This document shows positions 1 to 12,829 of a DNA stretch of 64,000 bases, one piece after another (the stretch's first letter is position 1; each line of letters begins with the position of its first letter). The notes under the pieces were generated by a model. It ran no database searches and was not told where the DNA came from. It saw only the letters and a program-made list of their open reading frames with translations. The position numbers and the translations under genes were made by a program. Location: positions 38,785,005 through 38,849,004 of the forward strand of contig NC_092234.1 of NCBI RefSeq assembly GCF_036320965.1, in the 5' to 3' direction. The stretch is from Panulirus ornatus (taxonomy: Eukaryota; Arthropoda; Malacostraca; Decapoda; Palinuridae).

Positions 1-1800
1 GGGGCACAGATGGAGCATATAGCAGGTCCTGGGGCACAGATGGAGCATATAGCAGGTCCTGGGGCACAGATGGAGCATATAGCAGGTCCTGGGGCACAGA
101 TGGAGCATATAGCAGGTCCTGGGGCACAGATGGAGCATATAGCAGGTCCTGGGGCACAGATGGAGCATATAGCAGGTCCTGGGGCACAGATGGAGCATAT
201 AGCAGGTCCTGGGGCACAGATGGAGCATATAGCAGGTCCTGGGGCACAGATGGAGCATATAGCAGGTCCTGGGGCACAGATGGAGCATATAGCAGGTCCT
301 GGGGCACAGATGGAGCATATAGCAGGTCCTGGGGCACAGATGGAGCATATAGCAGGTCCTGGGGCACAGATGGAGCATATAGCAGGTCCTGGGGCACAGA
401 TGGAGCATATAGCAGGTCCTGGGGCACAGATGGAGCATATAGCAGGTCCTGGGGCACAGATGGAGCATATAGCAGGTCCTGGGGCACAGATGGAGCATAT
501 AGCAGGTCCTGGGGCACAGATGGAGCATATAGCAGGTCCTGGGGCACAGATGGAGCATATAGCAGGTCCTGGGGCACAGATGGAGCATATAGCAGGTCCT
601 GGGGCACAGATGGAGCATATAGCAGGTCCTGGGGCACAGATGGAGCATATAGCAGGTCCTGGGGCACAGATGGAGCATATAGCAGGTCCTGGGGCACAGA
701 TGGAGCATATAGCAGGTCCTGGGGCACAGATGGAGCATATAGCAGGTCCTGGGGCACAGATGGAGCATATAGCAGGTCCTGGGGCACAGATGGAGCATAT
801 AGCAGGTCCTGGGGCACAGATGGAGCATATAGCAGGTCCTGGGGCACAGATGGAGCATATAGCAGGTCCTGGGGCACAGATGGAGCATATAGCAGGTCCT
901 GGGGCACAGATGGAGCATATAGCAGGTCCTGGGGCACAGATGGAGCATATAGCAGGTCCTGGGGCACAGATGGAGCATATAGCAGGTCCTGGGGCACAGA
1001 TGGAGCATATAGCAGGTCCTGGGGCACAGATGGAGCATATAGCAGGTCCTGGGGCACAGATGGAGCATATAGCAGGTCCTGGGGCACAGATGGAGCATAT
1101 AGCAGGTCCTGGGGCACAGATGGAGCATATAGCAGGTCCTGGGGCACAGATGGAGCATATAGCAGGTCCTGGGGCACAGATGGAGCATATAGCAGGTCCT
1201 GGGGCACAGATGGAGCATATAGCAGGTCCTGGGGCACAGATGGAGCATATAGCAGGTCCTGGGGCACAGATGGAGCATATAGCAGGTCCTGGGGCACAGA
1301 TGGAGCATATAGCAGGTCCTGGGGCACAGATGGAGCATATAGCAGGTCCTGGGGCACAGATGGAGCATATAGCAGGTCCTGGGGCACAGATGGAGCATAT
1401 AGCAGGTCCTGGGGCACAGATGGAGCATATAGCAGGTCCTGGGGCACAGATGGAGCATATAGCAGGTCCTGGGGCACAGATGGAGCATATAGCAGGTCCT
1501 GGGGCACAGATGGAGCATATAGCAGGTCCTGGGGCACAGATGGAGCATATAGCAGGTCCTGGGGCACAGATGGAGCATATAGCAGGTCCTGGGGCACAGA
1601 TGGAGCATATAGCAGGTCCTGGGGCACAGATGGAGCATATAGCAGGTCCTGGGGCACAGATGGAGCATATAGCAGGTCCTGGGGCCCAGATGGAGCATAT
1701 AGTGGGTTCTGGGGCACAGATGGAGCATATAGCAGGTCCTGGGGCACAGATGGAGCATGTAGTGTGTACTGGAGCACAGATGGTGCAGACAGTGTCAGTA
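1..1800. repeat. 30-bp minisatellite, 60 copies
   Basis: A 30-bp unit beginning GGGGCACAGATGGAGCATAT repeats 56 times without a single change from 1 to 1680, then four more times with substitutions in three copies (1681-1710, 1741-1770, 1771-1800). The array runs off the left edge, so the real copy number is unknown. Because 30 is divisible by 3 and the unit has no stop, it gives a 597-residue frame of repeated MEHIAGPGAQ. No signal peptide, splice site or non-repeat domain flanks it, so I treat it as a minisatellite, not a gene. Confidence 0.97.
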
Positions 1801-2990
1801 TGAGGTAAGGTTAGACATCCGATGATGAGTCGGTAGAGATGATGTTAAGTGTTGCTGGGATGGATGCAGTGCCGGATATATTCAGTGTCGGGGTAGAGAG
1901 ACGTGAGGAGTGTGGGCCATACAGAGGTGGGTGGTGGGGGGGGGGGGGGGACGTGATATCGACGTTTGGATCAATATTTGCCGAGTTGACTCGATCAATA
2001 ATTGGTGGGTGAGTGTTTGTGGGGAGGCTGAAGGCGAGTGGCAGCATCCTTCTCCCTGAGTAGCAGCAACCAGGGTGGATGTCCGCATCTCTCCCTCTCT
2101 CCCTCCACCCTGGCCATATCCTTGTCACAAGCAGTGCTGCTGTGTGCCTCCAGCTGCCCCGACATGCTAGAAAATTGATACCAAGGGCGAGGAGAAAGGT
2201 CAAGGGTCGGTAGAAAGGGTACGGCTGGCTCCCGGGTTGGACGTCTGCTGACGGCCTGGGAGGAACTTGGACATCGGGTATTGATTACGTCTAATATTAG
2301 ACCTTATCTGGTATTCCAGAGGGTCTTGGCCGGCCTTGAAAAGGAGAAACTATAGTCTTGTATGGACGGTGGACAGCCATGACCAAGAGCTACCATTACT
2401 CATATTATTTTTACTTTACTTATAATCTTCGTTATCGTAATTCGCAGAGAACCACGCGGGATAACGAGGGTGTCTTCCCAACACCGATAAAACAACTGGA
2501 GATAAAGTGAATACAAGAGAAAGATTAAGATCCTGGTGATGGGCGACGACACTTCTGACTAACTGGCAACTAAGAAGTAGAGGCGAGTCACGTGATCTCG
2601 TGCGTCATCCAGAGTTAAGCCAATCACAACCAGCCGTTCCCATCCTCAATGGAGATCCTGATCATCCTGTATTGCAGCAACACAAGTTTTATCCTGAAAA
2701 TTGATATTCTCGGTTAGGATGATAGCGACCTTGTGACGCTTTTGACCTTCACTATCTACACCGAATTTGGTCAAGAAATATTACGAGACCAACTCGTGCG
2801 TCACATAACGTTCCGCTAGCCTCTGTCCCTCGTACCTGACCAGCTCCTTAGTAGCAATTACGTACGTGTGAGATTCGCCCCATGTCTCACGTGGCAGTTG
2901 GACGCCCATTCCAGGGTTCGAATCCGACCCGTGATGTATATACATTTGTCTTTCTATCAGAGTGAAGCGGTGACGTACGAAGGAGGGTAT
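1801..2990. other. Unique intergenic sequence, no gene recognised
   Basis: The stretch has mixed composition, with a G homopolymer near 1937-1950 and no convincing coding frame. The short minus-strand frames at 1811-2203 are rich in Pro, Ser and Thr and match no family I know. A tRNA-like promoter remnant is listed separately at 2892-2925. Confidence 0.6.
2892..2925 (+). other. tRNA-like A-box/B-box remnant
   Basis: TGGCAGTTGG at 2892-2901 resembles a RNA polymerase III A box and GGGTTCGAATCC at 2914-2925 is a near-perfect B box (T-loop). Only 12 bases separate them, too few for a tRNA body, and the T-stem does not pair beyond two bases. This is therefore a decayed tRNA or tRNA-derived SINE head, or chance. 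It is not a functional tRNA gene. Confidence 0.35.
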
Positions 2991-2994
2991 ATCA

Positions 2995-3145
2995 GGTCAC
3001 GTTAGGGCAGGTCAGGGCAGTGTAGTGCAGCTCAGGTCAGGTCAGTTCAAGACAGATCAGGTTAGGGCAGGGTACGGCAGGTCAGGTCATGTCAGGTCAG
3101 GGAAAGACAGGGTAGGGCAAGTCAGGTCAAGGTAGGGCGGGGGCA
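2995..3145 (+). repeat. Degenerate GGTCAGGTCA-type short repeat
   Basis: Imperfect repetition of CAGGTCAGGT and AGGGCAGG motifs, roughly 5 to 10 bp in period, with many substitutions. Confidence 0.75.
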
Positions 3146-3188
3146 AAGAGAGGACCGGGGGGAAGGCACTGCTCCTGCTCCCCAGGAG

Positions 3189-3690
3189 TAGCAAGTAGGT
3201 ACTCACAAGAAGGTACTCACAAGTAGCTACTCTTAAGTAGGTACTCACAAGTAGCTACTCACAAGTAGGTACTCACAAGTAGCTACTCACAAGTAGCTAC
3301 TCACAAGTAGCTACTCACAAGTAGCTACTCACAAGTAGGTTCTCATAAGTAGCTGCTCACAAGTAGATACTCACAAATAGGTACTCACAGGTAGCTACTC
3401 ACAAGTAGCTACTCTTAAGTAGCTACTCACAAGTAGGTACTCACAAGTAGCTACTCACAAGTAGGTACTCACAGGTAGCTACTCACAAGTAGGTTCTCAC
3501 AAGTAGCTACGCACAAGTAGGTACTCACAAGTAGGTACTCACAAGTAGGTACTCACAAGTAGGTACTCACAAATAGGTACTCACAGGTAGCTACTCACAA
3601 GTAGGTTCTCACAAGTAGCTACACACAAGTAGGTACTCACAAGTAGGTACTCACAAGTAGCTACTCACAAGTAGCTGCTCACAAGGAGAT
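3189..3690. repeat. 14-bp minisatellite, about 35 copies
   Basis: The unit CTACTCACAAGTAG repeats with common variants GTACTCACAAGTAG and CTACTCACAGGTAG and a few changes to TTAAGTAG. CTAC and GTAC versions alternate irregularly. Confidence 0.95.
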
Positions 3691-3754
3691 CCCTAGTATT
3701 GTTCGTCTCACTATAGGTCAGGTCACCACACATCTGACAGGCTGGGTTGTTTGG

Positions 3755-4545
3755 CGGCCAGTAACTCACGAGTGACTCACGAGTGACTCACAAATAACTC
3801 ATCATCATCGTAACACAACTCATCAGAAACTCAACAGTAATTCGCCGGTGACTCAGCAATAACTTGGTAGTTCATCAATTACTCACAAGTAACTCACCAG
3901 TGACTCACCAGGGTATACCTAACAAGTAACTTGATATTATTGTCTTAAATTACTATTAACTAACTAGTAACGCAACGGTATTTCAGAAGCAACCCCCCCC
4001 AAAAAAAAAGAATTCTTTTTTTGCAGACCTGTAACTCACCAGTAACCAGTATATTAATATTAACACACAGGTAACTCATTATTATCTCACTGTTAACTCA
4101 CTGATGGCTCACTGATAACACGAGTAACTCACCAGTAACTCACAACCAACCAATCAGTAATTCTTCAGTCACTCAACAGTTATCATAACACACCAGTAAC
4201 CAGTAACTTACCAGAAATTCCCCTGTACCTCAGCAGTAACTCACTAGTAACTCACCCGTAACACATCAGAACTAACTAGTAACTTTTTAGTAATCCACCA
4301 GAAAGTCATCAGTAACATACTAGAAACTTGCAAATAACTCACTAGTAACATACTAGAAAGTAACAAGTAACTAACCAGTAACTCACCGGAAACTTGCTAG
4401 TGATTGGCCAGTAACTCAGCAATATCTCACCAGAAAGCCGCTAGTATCTCACCATTAATCGCCAGTAACTTACTACAAATTCACCAGAACGTCACCAGTG
4501 ATTCACTCAAAATTCACTTGTTACTCACGAGTAACTGACCATTAA
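3755..4545. repeat. Highly degenerate AACTCACCAGT-type array
   Basis: Loose repetition of an 11-12 bp motif close to TAACTCACCAGT, interrupted by unrelated bases and by a C/A homopolymer tract near 3990-4010. It looks like an old, decayed minisatellite lying between two fresher arrays. Confidence 0.8.
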
Positions 4546-4603
4546 GCAGACTAGAACAGTGAAACTTCTCCCTCACGAACCAGAGACGAGGTCGTATAGA
4601 CCT

Positions 4604-5198
4604 GGTGCTGGGGTGCACGGCTGTACTGCTGAGGACATTGGTGCTGGGGTGCACGGCTGTAGTGCTGGGGACATTGGTGCTGGGGTGCACGGCTGTAGTG
4701 CTGGGGACATTGGTGCTGGGGTGCACGGCTGTAGTGCTGGGGACATTGGTGCTGGGGTGCACGGCTGTAGTGCTGGGGACATTGGTGCTGGGGTGCACGG
4801 CTGTAGTGCTGGGGACATTGGTGCTGGGGTGCACGGCTGTAGTGCTGGGGACATTGGTGCTGGGGTGCACGGCTGTAGTGCTGGGGACATTGGTGCTGGG
4901 GTGCACGGCTGTAGTGCTGGGGACATTGGTGCTGGGGTGCACGGCTGTAGTGCTGGGGACATTGGTGCTGGGGTGCACGGCTGTAGTGCTGGGGACATTG
5001 GTGCTGGGGTGCACGGCTGTAGTGCTGGGGACATTGGTGCTGGGGTGCACGGCTGTAGTGCTGGGGACATTGGTGCTGGGGTGCACGGCTGTAGTGCTGG
5101 GGACATTGGTGCTGGGGTGCACGGCTGTAGTGCTGGGGACATTGGTGCTGGGGTGCACGGCTGTAGTGCTGGGGACATTGGTGCTGGGGTGCACGGCT
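4604..5198. repeat. 36-bp minisatellite, 16 full copies plus a part copy
   Basis: The unit starts GGTGCTGGGGTGCACGGCTG and repeats 16 times, followed by a 19-base partial copy at 5180-5198. Only the first copy differs (two substitutions, near 4625-4635). The repeat has no stop in five of the six frames, so overlapping frames of more than 200 codons appear on both strands. These are not genes. Confidence 0.97.
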
Positions 5199-5254
5199 CT
5201 TGAAGATGAAGGCAATAATCACGTAACATCCTCAGGTCGTTCTCCCGATTGTTC

Positions 5255-5342
5255 TCTACTGTAATGTACTGTACTGTACTGTAATGAACTGTTCTGTACT
5301 GAGGTGTACTGTATTGTACTGTAATGTACTGTAATGTACTAG
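5255..5342. repeat. TACTG pentanucleotide repeat
   Basis: Imperfect repetition of the 5-mer TACTG/TAATG (for example CTGTACTGTACTGTACTG). Confidence 0.85.
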
Positions 5343-5712
5343 GTAAGAGAAGATGAGCACCAGCCTCAAGCATCATCTTGTCCTCCTACCTTCCTCTGAG
5401 GGAGGGAGAGTGAGGGAGAGGATTGGGAGAGTGTGGGGGACCAGGAGATAGCGTGGGAGAGCCTAGATATGTATACCAAGTGAGGACAGGAGAGGTGGTG
5501 AGCGCGGAGGTAGTTGACCCTGGCTGACCAGCACCGCAGACTTCCTCCTGACACAATATGTATGTACGTACACATGTGTCAACTATTCATGTCGTGTGTC
5601 TGTATTATCCCAGGATCATGCGTAGGAACTTCTGTGACGAGAGGGTGTGCACAACCAGTGGTGTGCAGCCTCACCAGGGTTGGCTTTTCACTCGCTTAGG
5701 TGGAGTCCGGTA
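5343..5712. other. Unique intergenic sequence
   Basis: A purine-rich stretch (GAGGGAGGGAGAGTGAGG at about 5397-5420) is followed by mixed sequence. No coding frame that I recognise. Confidence 0.5.
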
Positions 5713-5717
5713 ACACA

Positions 5718-5805
<88 letters not shown>

Positions 5806-5810
5806 TATAC

Positions 5811-5880
<70 letters not shown>

Positions 5881-5896
5881 TATTATTATTATTATA
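5713..5896. repeat. Compound AC/AT microsatellite with TTA tail
   Basis: (AC)n to about 5760, then (AT)n to about 5876, then (TTA)n. It directly adjoins the 3' end of the minus-strand LINE fragment that starts at 5897, in the position of that element's tail. Confidence 0.97.
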
Positions 5897-6837
5897 CTTT
5901 GTCGCTGTCTCCCGCGTTTGCGAGGTAGCGCAAGGAAACAGACGAAAGAAATGGCCCAACCCCCCCCCCCCCATACACATGTATATACATACGTCCACAC
6001 ACGCAAATATACATACCTACACAGCTTTCCATGGTTTACCCCAGACGCTTCACATGCCTTGATTCAATCCACTGACAGCACGTCAACCCCGGTATACCAC
6101 ATCGCTCCAATTCACTCTATTCCTTGCCCTCCTTTCACCCTCCTGCATGTTCAGGCCCCGATCACACAAAATCTTTTTCACTCCATCTTTCCACCTCCAA
6201 TTTGGTCTCCCTCTTCTCCTCGTTCCCTCCACCTCCGACACATATATCCTCTTGGTCAATCTTTCCTCACTCATTCTCTCCATGTGCCCAAACCACTTCA
6301 AAACACCCTCTTCTGCTCTCTCAACCACGCTCTTTTTATTTCCACACATCTCTCTTACCCTTACGTTACTCACTCGATCAAACCACCTCACACCACACAT
6401 TGTCCTCAAACATCTCATTTCCAGCACATCCATCCTCCTGCGCACAACTCTATCCATAGCCCACGCCTCGCAACCATACAACATTGTTGGAACCACTATT
6501 CCTTCAAACATACCCATTTTTGCTTTACGAGATAATGTTCTCGACTTCCACCCATTCTTCAAGGCCCCCAGAATTTTCGCCCCCTCCCCCACCCTATGAT
6601 CCACTTCCGCTTCCATGGTTCCATCCGCTGCCAGATCCACTCCCAGATATCTAAAACACTTCACTTCCTCCAGTTTTTCTCCATTCAAACTCACCTCCCA
6701 ATTGACTTGACCCTCAACCCTACTGTACCTAATAACCTTGCTCTTATTCACATTTACTCTTAACTTTCTTCTTCCACACACTTTACCAAACTCAGTCACC
6801 AGCTTCTGCAGTTTCTCACATGAATCAGCCACCAGCG

Positions 6838-6838
<1 letters not shown>
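5897..6838 (-). mobile_element. RTE-like LINE, 5'-truncated copy (R1)
   Basis: Read on the minus strand this is the 3' end of the window's main LINE. A frame at 6832-6083 (249 codons) runs from the region after the FADD box (first residues MADSCEKLQKLVTEFGKVC) through CFRYLGVDLAADG and the C-terminal RRRGRPNWRWKDG to the stop. It is followed by a short 3'UTR and the conserved 3' hairpin at about 5904-5940. The copy is cut at 6838, where a TA repeat begins inside the codons just after the FADD box. The C-terminal style (WFGHMERM, then GRPxxRWKD) is known from RTE-type elements. The frame is open, so the insertion is young, but endonuclease and catalytic reverse transcriptase motifs are absent. 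Confidence 0.88.

Positions 6839-6927
<89 letters not shown>
6839..6927. repeat. (TA)n microsatellite
   Basis: Pure TA dinucleotides. It occupies the 3'-tail position of the minus-sense SINE-B copy at 6928-7183 and interrupts LINE copy R1. Confidence 0.97.
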
Positions 6928-7512
<585 letters not shown>

Positions 7513-10500
7513 GTCTCCCGCGTTAGCGAGGTAGCGCAAGGAAACAGACGAAAGAATGGCCCAACCCACCCACATACACATGTATATACATACACGTCCA
7601 CACACGCAAATATACATACCTATACATCTCAATGTATACATATATATACACACAGAGACATATACGTATATACACATGTACATAATTCATACTGTCTGCC
7701 CTTATTTATTCTCATCGCCACCTCGCCACACATGGAATAACAACCCCCTCCCCCCTCATGTGTGCGACGTAGCGCTAGAAAAGACAAGAAAGGCCACATT
7801 CGTTCATACAGTCTCTAGCTGTCGTGTAATAATGACACCGAAACCACAACTCCCTTTTCACATCCACGCTCCACACAACTTTCCATGATTTACCCCAGAC
7901 GCTTCACATGCCCTTGTTCAATCCATTGACAGCACGTCGACCCCGGTATACTATATCGCTCCAATTCACTCTATTCCTTGCGCGCCTTTCACCCTCCTGC
8001 ATGTTCAGACCCCGACCGTTCAAAATCTTTTTCACTCCATGGTTCCACCTCCAATTTGCTCTCCCACTTCTCCTCGTTCCCTCCACCTCCGACACATATA
8101 TCCTCTTGGTCAATCTTTCCTCACTCATTCTCTCCATGTGACCAAACCACTTCAAAACACCCTCTTCTGCTCTCTCAACCACACTCTTTTTATTTCCACA
8201 CATCTCTCTTACCCATACATTACTTACTCGATCAGACCACCTCACACCACATATTGTCCTCAAACATCTCATTTCCAGCACATCCACCCTCCTGCGCACA
8301 ACTCTATCCATGGCCCACGCCTCGCAACCATACAACATTGTTGGAACCACTTTTCCTTCAAACATACCCATTTTTGCTTTCCGAGAAAATGTTCTCGACT
8401 TCCAAACAATCTTCAAGGCTCCCAGAATTTTCGCCCCCTCCCCCACCCTATGATTCACTTCCGCTTCCATGGTTCCATCCACTGCCAGATCCACTCCCAG
8501 ATATCTAAAACACTTTACTTCCTCCAATTTTTCTCCATTCAAACTTACCTCCCAATTGACTTAACCCTCAACCCTACTGTACCTAATAACCTTGCTCTTA
8601 TTCACATTTACTCTCGACTTTCTTCTTTCACACACTTTACCAAACTCAGTCACCAGCTTCTGCAGTTTCTCACATGAATCAGCAACGAGCGCTGTATCAT
8701 CAGCAAACAACAACTGACTCACTTCCCAAGCTCTCTCATCCACAACAGACTGCATACTTCCCCTCTTTCCAAAACTCTTGCATTCACCTTCCTAACAACC
8801 ACATCCATAAACAAATTAAACAACCATGGAGACATCACACACCCCTGCCGCAAACCTACGTTCACTGAGAACCAATCACTTTCCTCTCTTCCTACACGTA
8901 CACATGCCTTACATCCTCGATAAAAACTTTTCACTGCTTCTAACAACGTGCCTCCCACACCATATATATTATTAATACCTTCCACAGAGCATCTCTATCA
9001 ACTCTATCATATGCCTTCTGCAGATCCATAAATGCTACATACAATCCATTTCCTTTTCTAAGTATTTCTAACATACATTCTTCAAAGCAAACACCTGATC
9101 CACACATCCTCTACCACTTCTGAAACTACGCTGCTCTTCCCCAATCTGATGCTCTGTACATGCCTTCACCCTCTCAATCAATACCCTCCCATATAATTTA
9201 CTAGGAATACTCAACAAACTTATACCTCTGTAATTTGAGCACTCACTCTTATCCCCTTTGCCTTTGTACAATGGCACTATGCAAGCATTCCGCCAATCCT
9301 CAGGCACCTCACCATGAATCTTACATACATTAAATAACCTTACCAACCAGTCAACAATACAGTCACCCCTTTTTTTAATAAATATCATGCAATACAATCC
9401 AAACCTGCTGCCTTCCCGGCTTTCATCTTCCGCAAAGCTTCTACTAGCTCTGCTCTGTTTACCAAATCATTTTCCCTAACCTTCTCACTTTGCACACCAC
9501 CTCGACCAAAACACCCTATAACTGCCACTCTATCATCAAACACATTCAACAAACCTTCAAAATACTCACTCCATCTCCTTCTCACATCACCACTACTTGT
9601 TATCACCTACCCATTAGCCCCCTTCACTGAATTTGCTCCCTTGTCTTACGTACTTTATTTACCTCCTTCCAAAACATCTTTTTATTCTCCCTAATATTTA
9701 ATGATACTCTCTAACCCCAACTCTCATTTACCCTCTTTTTCACCTCTTGCACCTTTCTCTTGATCTCCTGCCTCTTTCTTTTATACATTTCCCACTCATT
9801 TGCATTTTTTCCCAGCAAAAATCGTCCAAATGCCTCTCTCTTCTCTTTCACTAATAATCTTACTTCTTCATCCCACCACTCACTACCCATTCTAATCAAC
9901 CCACCTCCCACGCTTCTCATGCCACAAGCATCTTTTCCGCAAGCCATCACTGTTTCCCTAAATACATCCCATTCCTCCCCCACTCCCTTTACCTCCTTTG
10001 TTCTCTGAGACCTTTTTCCATTCTTTACTCACTCTATCCTGGTACTTCCTGACACAAGTCTCCTTCCCGAGCTCACTTACTCTCACCACTCTCTTCACCC
10101 CAACTTTCTTCTTTTCTGAAAACCCATACAAATCTTCAACTTCGCCTCCACAAGATAATGATCAGACATCCCTCCAGTTGCACCTCTCAGTACATTAACA
10201 TCCAAAAGTCTCTCTTTCGTGTGGCTATCAATTAACACGTAATCCAATAACGCCTCTCTGGCCAACTCTCCTACTTACATACGTATACTTATGTATATCT
10301 CGTTTTTTAAACCAGGTATTCCCAATCACCAATCCTTTTTCAGCATATAAATCTACAAGCTCTTCACCATTTCCATTTACAACACTGAACACCCCATGTA
10401 TACCAATTATTCCCTCAACTGCCACATAATTCACCTTTGCATTCAAATCACCCATCACTATAGCCCGGTCTTGTGCATCAAAACCACTAACACACTCATT

Positions 10501-10643
10501 CAGCTGCTCCCAAAACACTTGCCTCTCATGATCTTTCTTCTCATGCCCAGGTGCATATGCTCCAATAATCACCCATCTCTCTCAATCAACTTTCAGTTTT
10601 ACAGATATCAATCTAGAATTTCCTTTCTTACACTCTATCACAT
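7513..10643 (-). pseudogene. RTE-like LINE, long-3'UTR copy, decayed (R2)
   Basis: Minus-strand LINE running from the 3' hairpin (7513-7545) to a truncation inside the endonuclease at about 10643. It carries a longer 3'UTR (7570-7900) than R1, with extra TATACA-rich sequence and a CACATTCGTTCA block. Recognisable pieces are: C-terminal frame 8542-7904, FADD region 8755-8561, GLRQGCVMSPWLFN in 8985-8719, YKGKGDKSECSNYRGISLL in 9397-9068, a linker at 9983-9711, and an endonuclease piece at 10572-10228 with GAYAPG, MGDLNAK and KYTYVSRR. Several frameshifts and stops separate them, so it is a pseudogene. It is the second most complete copy in the window. Confidence 0.88.
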
Positions 10644-10644
10644 A

Positions 10645-10665
10645 TGTATATATATATATATATAT

Positions 10666-10745
<80 letters not shown>
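10645..10745. repeat. (TA)n microsatellite
   Basis: TA repeat with a short ATCATATA interruption near 10668. It lies between the truncated 5' side of LINE copy R2 and the 3' end of a minus-sense SINE-B. Confidence 0.96.
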
Positions 10746-10746
<1 letters not shown>

Positions 10747-10910
10747 TTTTTCATTCATACTATTCACCATTTCCCGCATTAGCGAGGTAGCGTTAAGAAC
10801 AGAGGACTGGGCCTTTAAGGGAATATCGTCACCTGGCCCCGTTCTCTGTTCCTTCTTTTGGAAAATCAAAAAAGAAAATGAGAGGGGAGGATTTTCATCC
10901 CCCCCCCCCC
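10746..10910 (-). mobile_element. SINE-B, 5'-truncated copy (minus)
   Basis: Minus-sense SINE-B recognised by CCCGCATTAGCGAGGTAGCG at 10773-10792 and AACAGAGGACTGGGCC. It breaks off in a C homopolymer near 10900, before the 5' half of the element. Confidence 0.75.
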
Positions 10911-10946
10911 CCTATCCTCGATAAGGGGGGGTGACATTTTTATCGA

Positions 10947-11928
<982 letters not shown>

Positions 11929-11937
11929 AGATATAAG

Positions 11938-12018
11938 TTGGAAAGGATCACAATTTTGCGCGTGATCAAGATATTCCTATGAGTCCACGGGGAAAATGAG
12001 ACACGATAATTCCCATCG
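11938..12018 (-). mobile_element. Penelope-like terminal repeat fragment
   Basis: Contains GCGCGTGATCAAGATATTCC and TGAGTCCACGGGGAAAATGA, the outer part of the Penelope-like terminal repeat seen at 12735, 26410 and 60887. It is cut off by LINE sequence at about 12019. Confidence 0.65.
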
Positions 12019-12653
12019 TGGGGAGAATGAGTCAGGAAAGATTGATAATGAGGATATATGTGTCAGAGGTGAAGGAAACGAGAAGTGGGAGACCAAATTA
12101 GAGGTGGAAAGATAGAGTGAAAAAGATTTTGAGGGATCGGGACTTGAACATACAGGAGGGTGAAAGGTGTGCAAGGAATAGAATGAATTGGAACGATGTT
12201 GTATGCTAGGGTCGACGTGCTGTCAATTGATTGAACCACGGCATTTGAAGCGTCTGGGGCAAACCATGGAAAGCTTTGTGGGGCCTGGGTCTGGAAAGGG
12301 AGCTGTGGTTTCGGTGCATTATACCTGACAGCTAGAGACTGAGTGTGAACGAATTTGGACTTTGTTGTCTTTTCCTAGCGCTACCACGCGCGCGCGGGGG
12401 AAGGGGGTGCCATTTCATGTGTGGCGGGGTGGCGACGAGAATGGATGAAGGCAGCAAGTATGAGTATGTACATGTGTATATATGTATATGTCTGTGTGTC
12501 TATATGTTTGTATATGTTGAAATGTATAGGTATGTATATGTGCGTCTGTGGGCGTTTATGTATGTACATGTGTATGTGGGTGGGTTGGATCATTCTTTCG
12601 TCTGTTTCCTTGCGCTACCTTGCAAAAGCGGGAGACAGCGACAAAGTATAATA

Positions 12654-12655
<2 letters not shown>
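12019..12655 (+). pseudogene. RTE-like LINE 3' end, long-3'UTR type (R4)
   Basis: Plus-strand LINE tail starting in the codons for ERMSEERLTKRI (12019 onward, with substitutions), reaching the C-terminus near 12207. A long 3'UTR follows, containing GGGTCGACGTGCTGTC, a GTGTGAACGAATTTGGAC block, and the 3' hairpin at about 12605-12645 (CTTGCAAAAGCGGGAGACAG). A (TA)n tail follows at 12656. The coding part is frameshifted. Confidence 0.82.

Positions 12656-12728
<73 letters not shown>
12656..12728. repeat. (TA)n microsatellite
   Basis: TA tail immediately after the 3' end of LINE copy R4. Confidence 0.97.
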
Positions 12729-12732
<4 letters not shown>

Positions 12733-12829
12733 AAGGATCAATTTTGCGCGTGATCAAGATATTCCTATGAGTCCACGGGGAAAATTAAACACGAAAAGTT
12801 CCCAAGTGCACTTTCGTGTAATAATCACA
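12729..12829 (-). mobile_element. Inverted Penelope-like terminal repeat fragment
   Basis: Reads GCGCGTGATCAAGATATTCC, then AGTCCACGGGGAAAATTAAA and CCCAAGTGCACTTTCGTG. It is the reverse complement of the repeat downstream of the Penelope-like coding region (13690-13847). It stops at TAATAATCAC before the CTGATGA part, so no complete ribozyme motif remains. An inverted terminal fragment joined to a 5'-truncated body is a known configuration of Penelope-like elements. Confidence 0.75.

Noticed and set aside
10..1803. 597-codon frame of repeated MEHIAGPGAQ as a structural protein gene
   Set aside because: It is a direct consequence of a stop-free 30-bp repeat; no start context, signal peptide or unique domain, and the repeat continues off the window edge.
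2880..2935. Functional tRNA gene
   Set aside because: B box is good but the A-to-B distance is too short and the T-stem does not pair; kept only as a remnant.
6124..6535. Plus-strand Pro/Ser/His-rich frames (for example around PPPTHISSWSIFPHS) repeated at many loci
   Set aside because: They are antisense to the LINE C-terminal coding region, which has the RT-family motifs.
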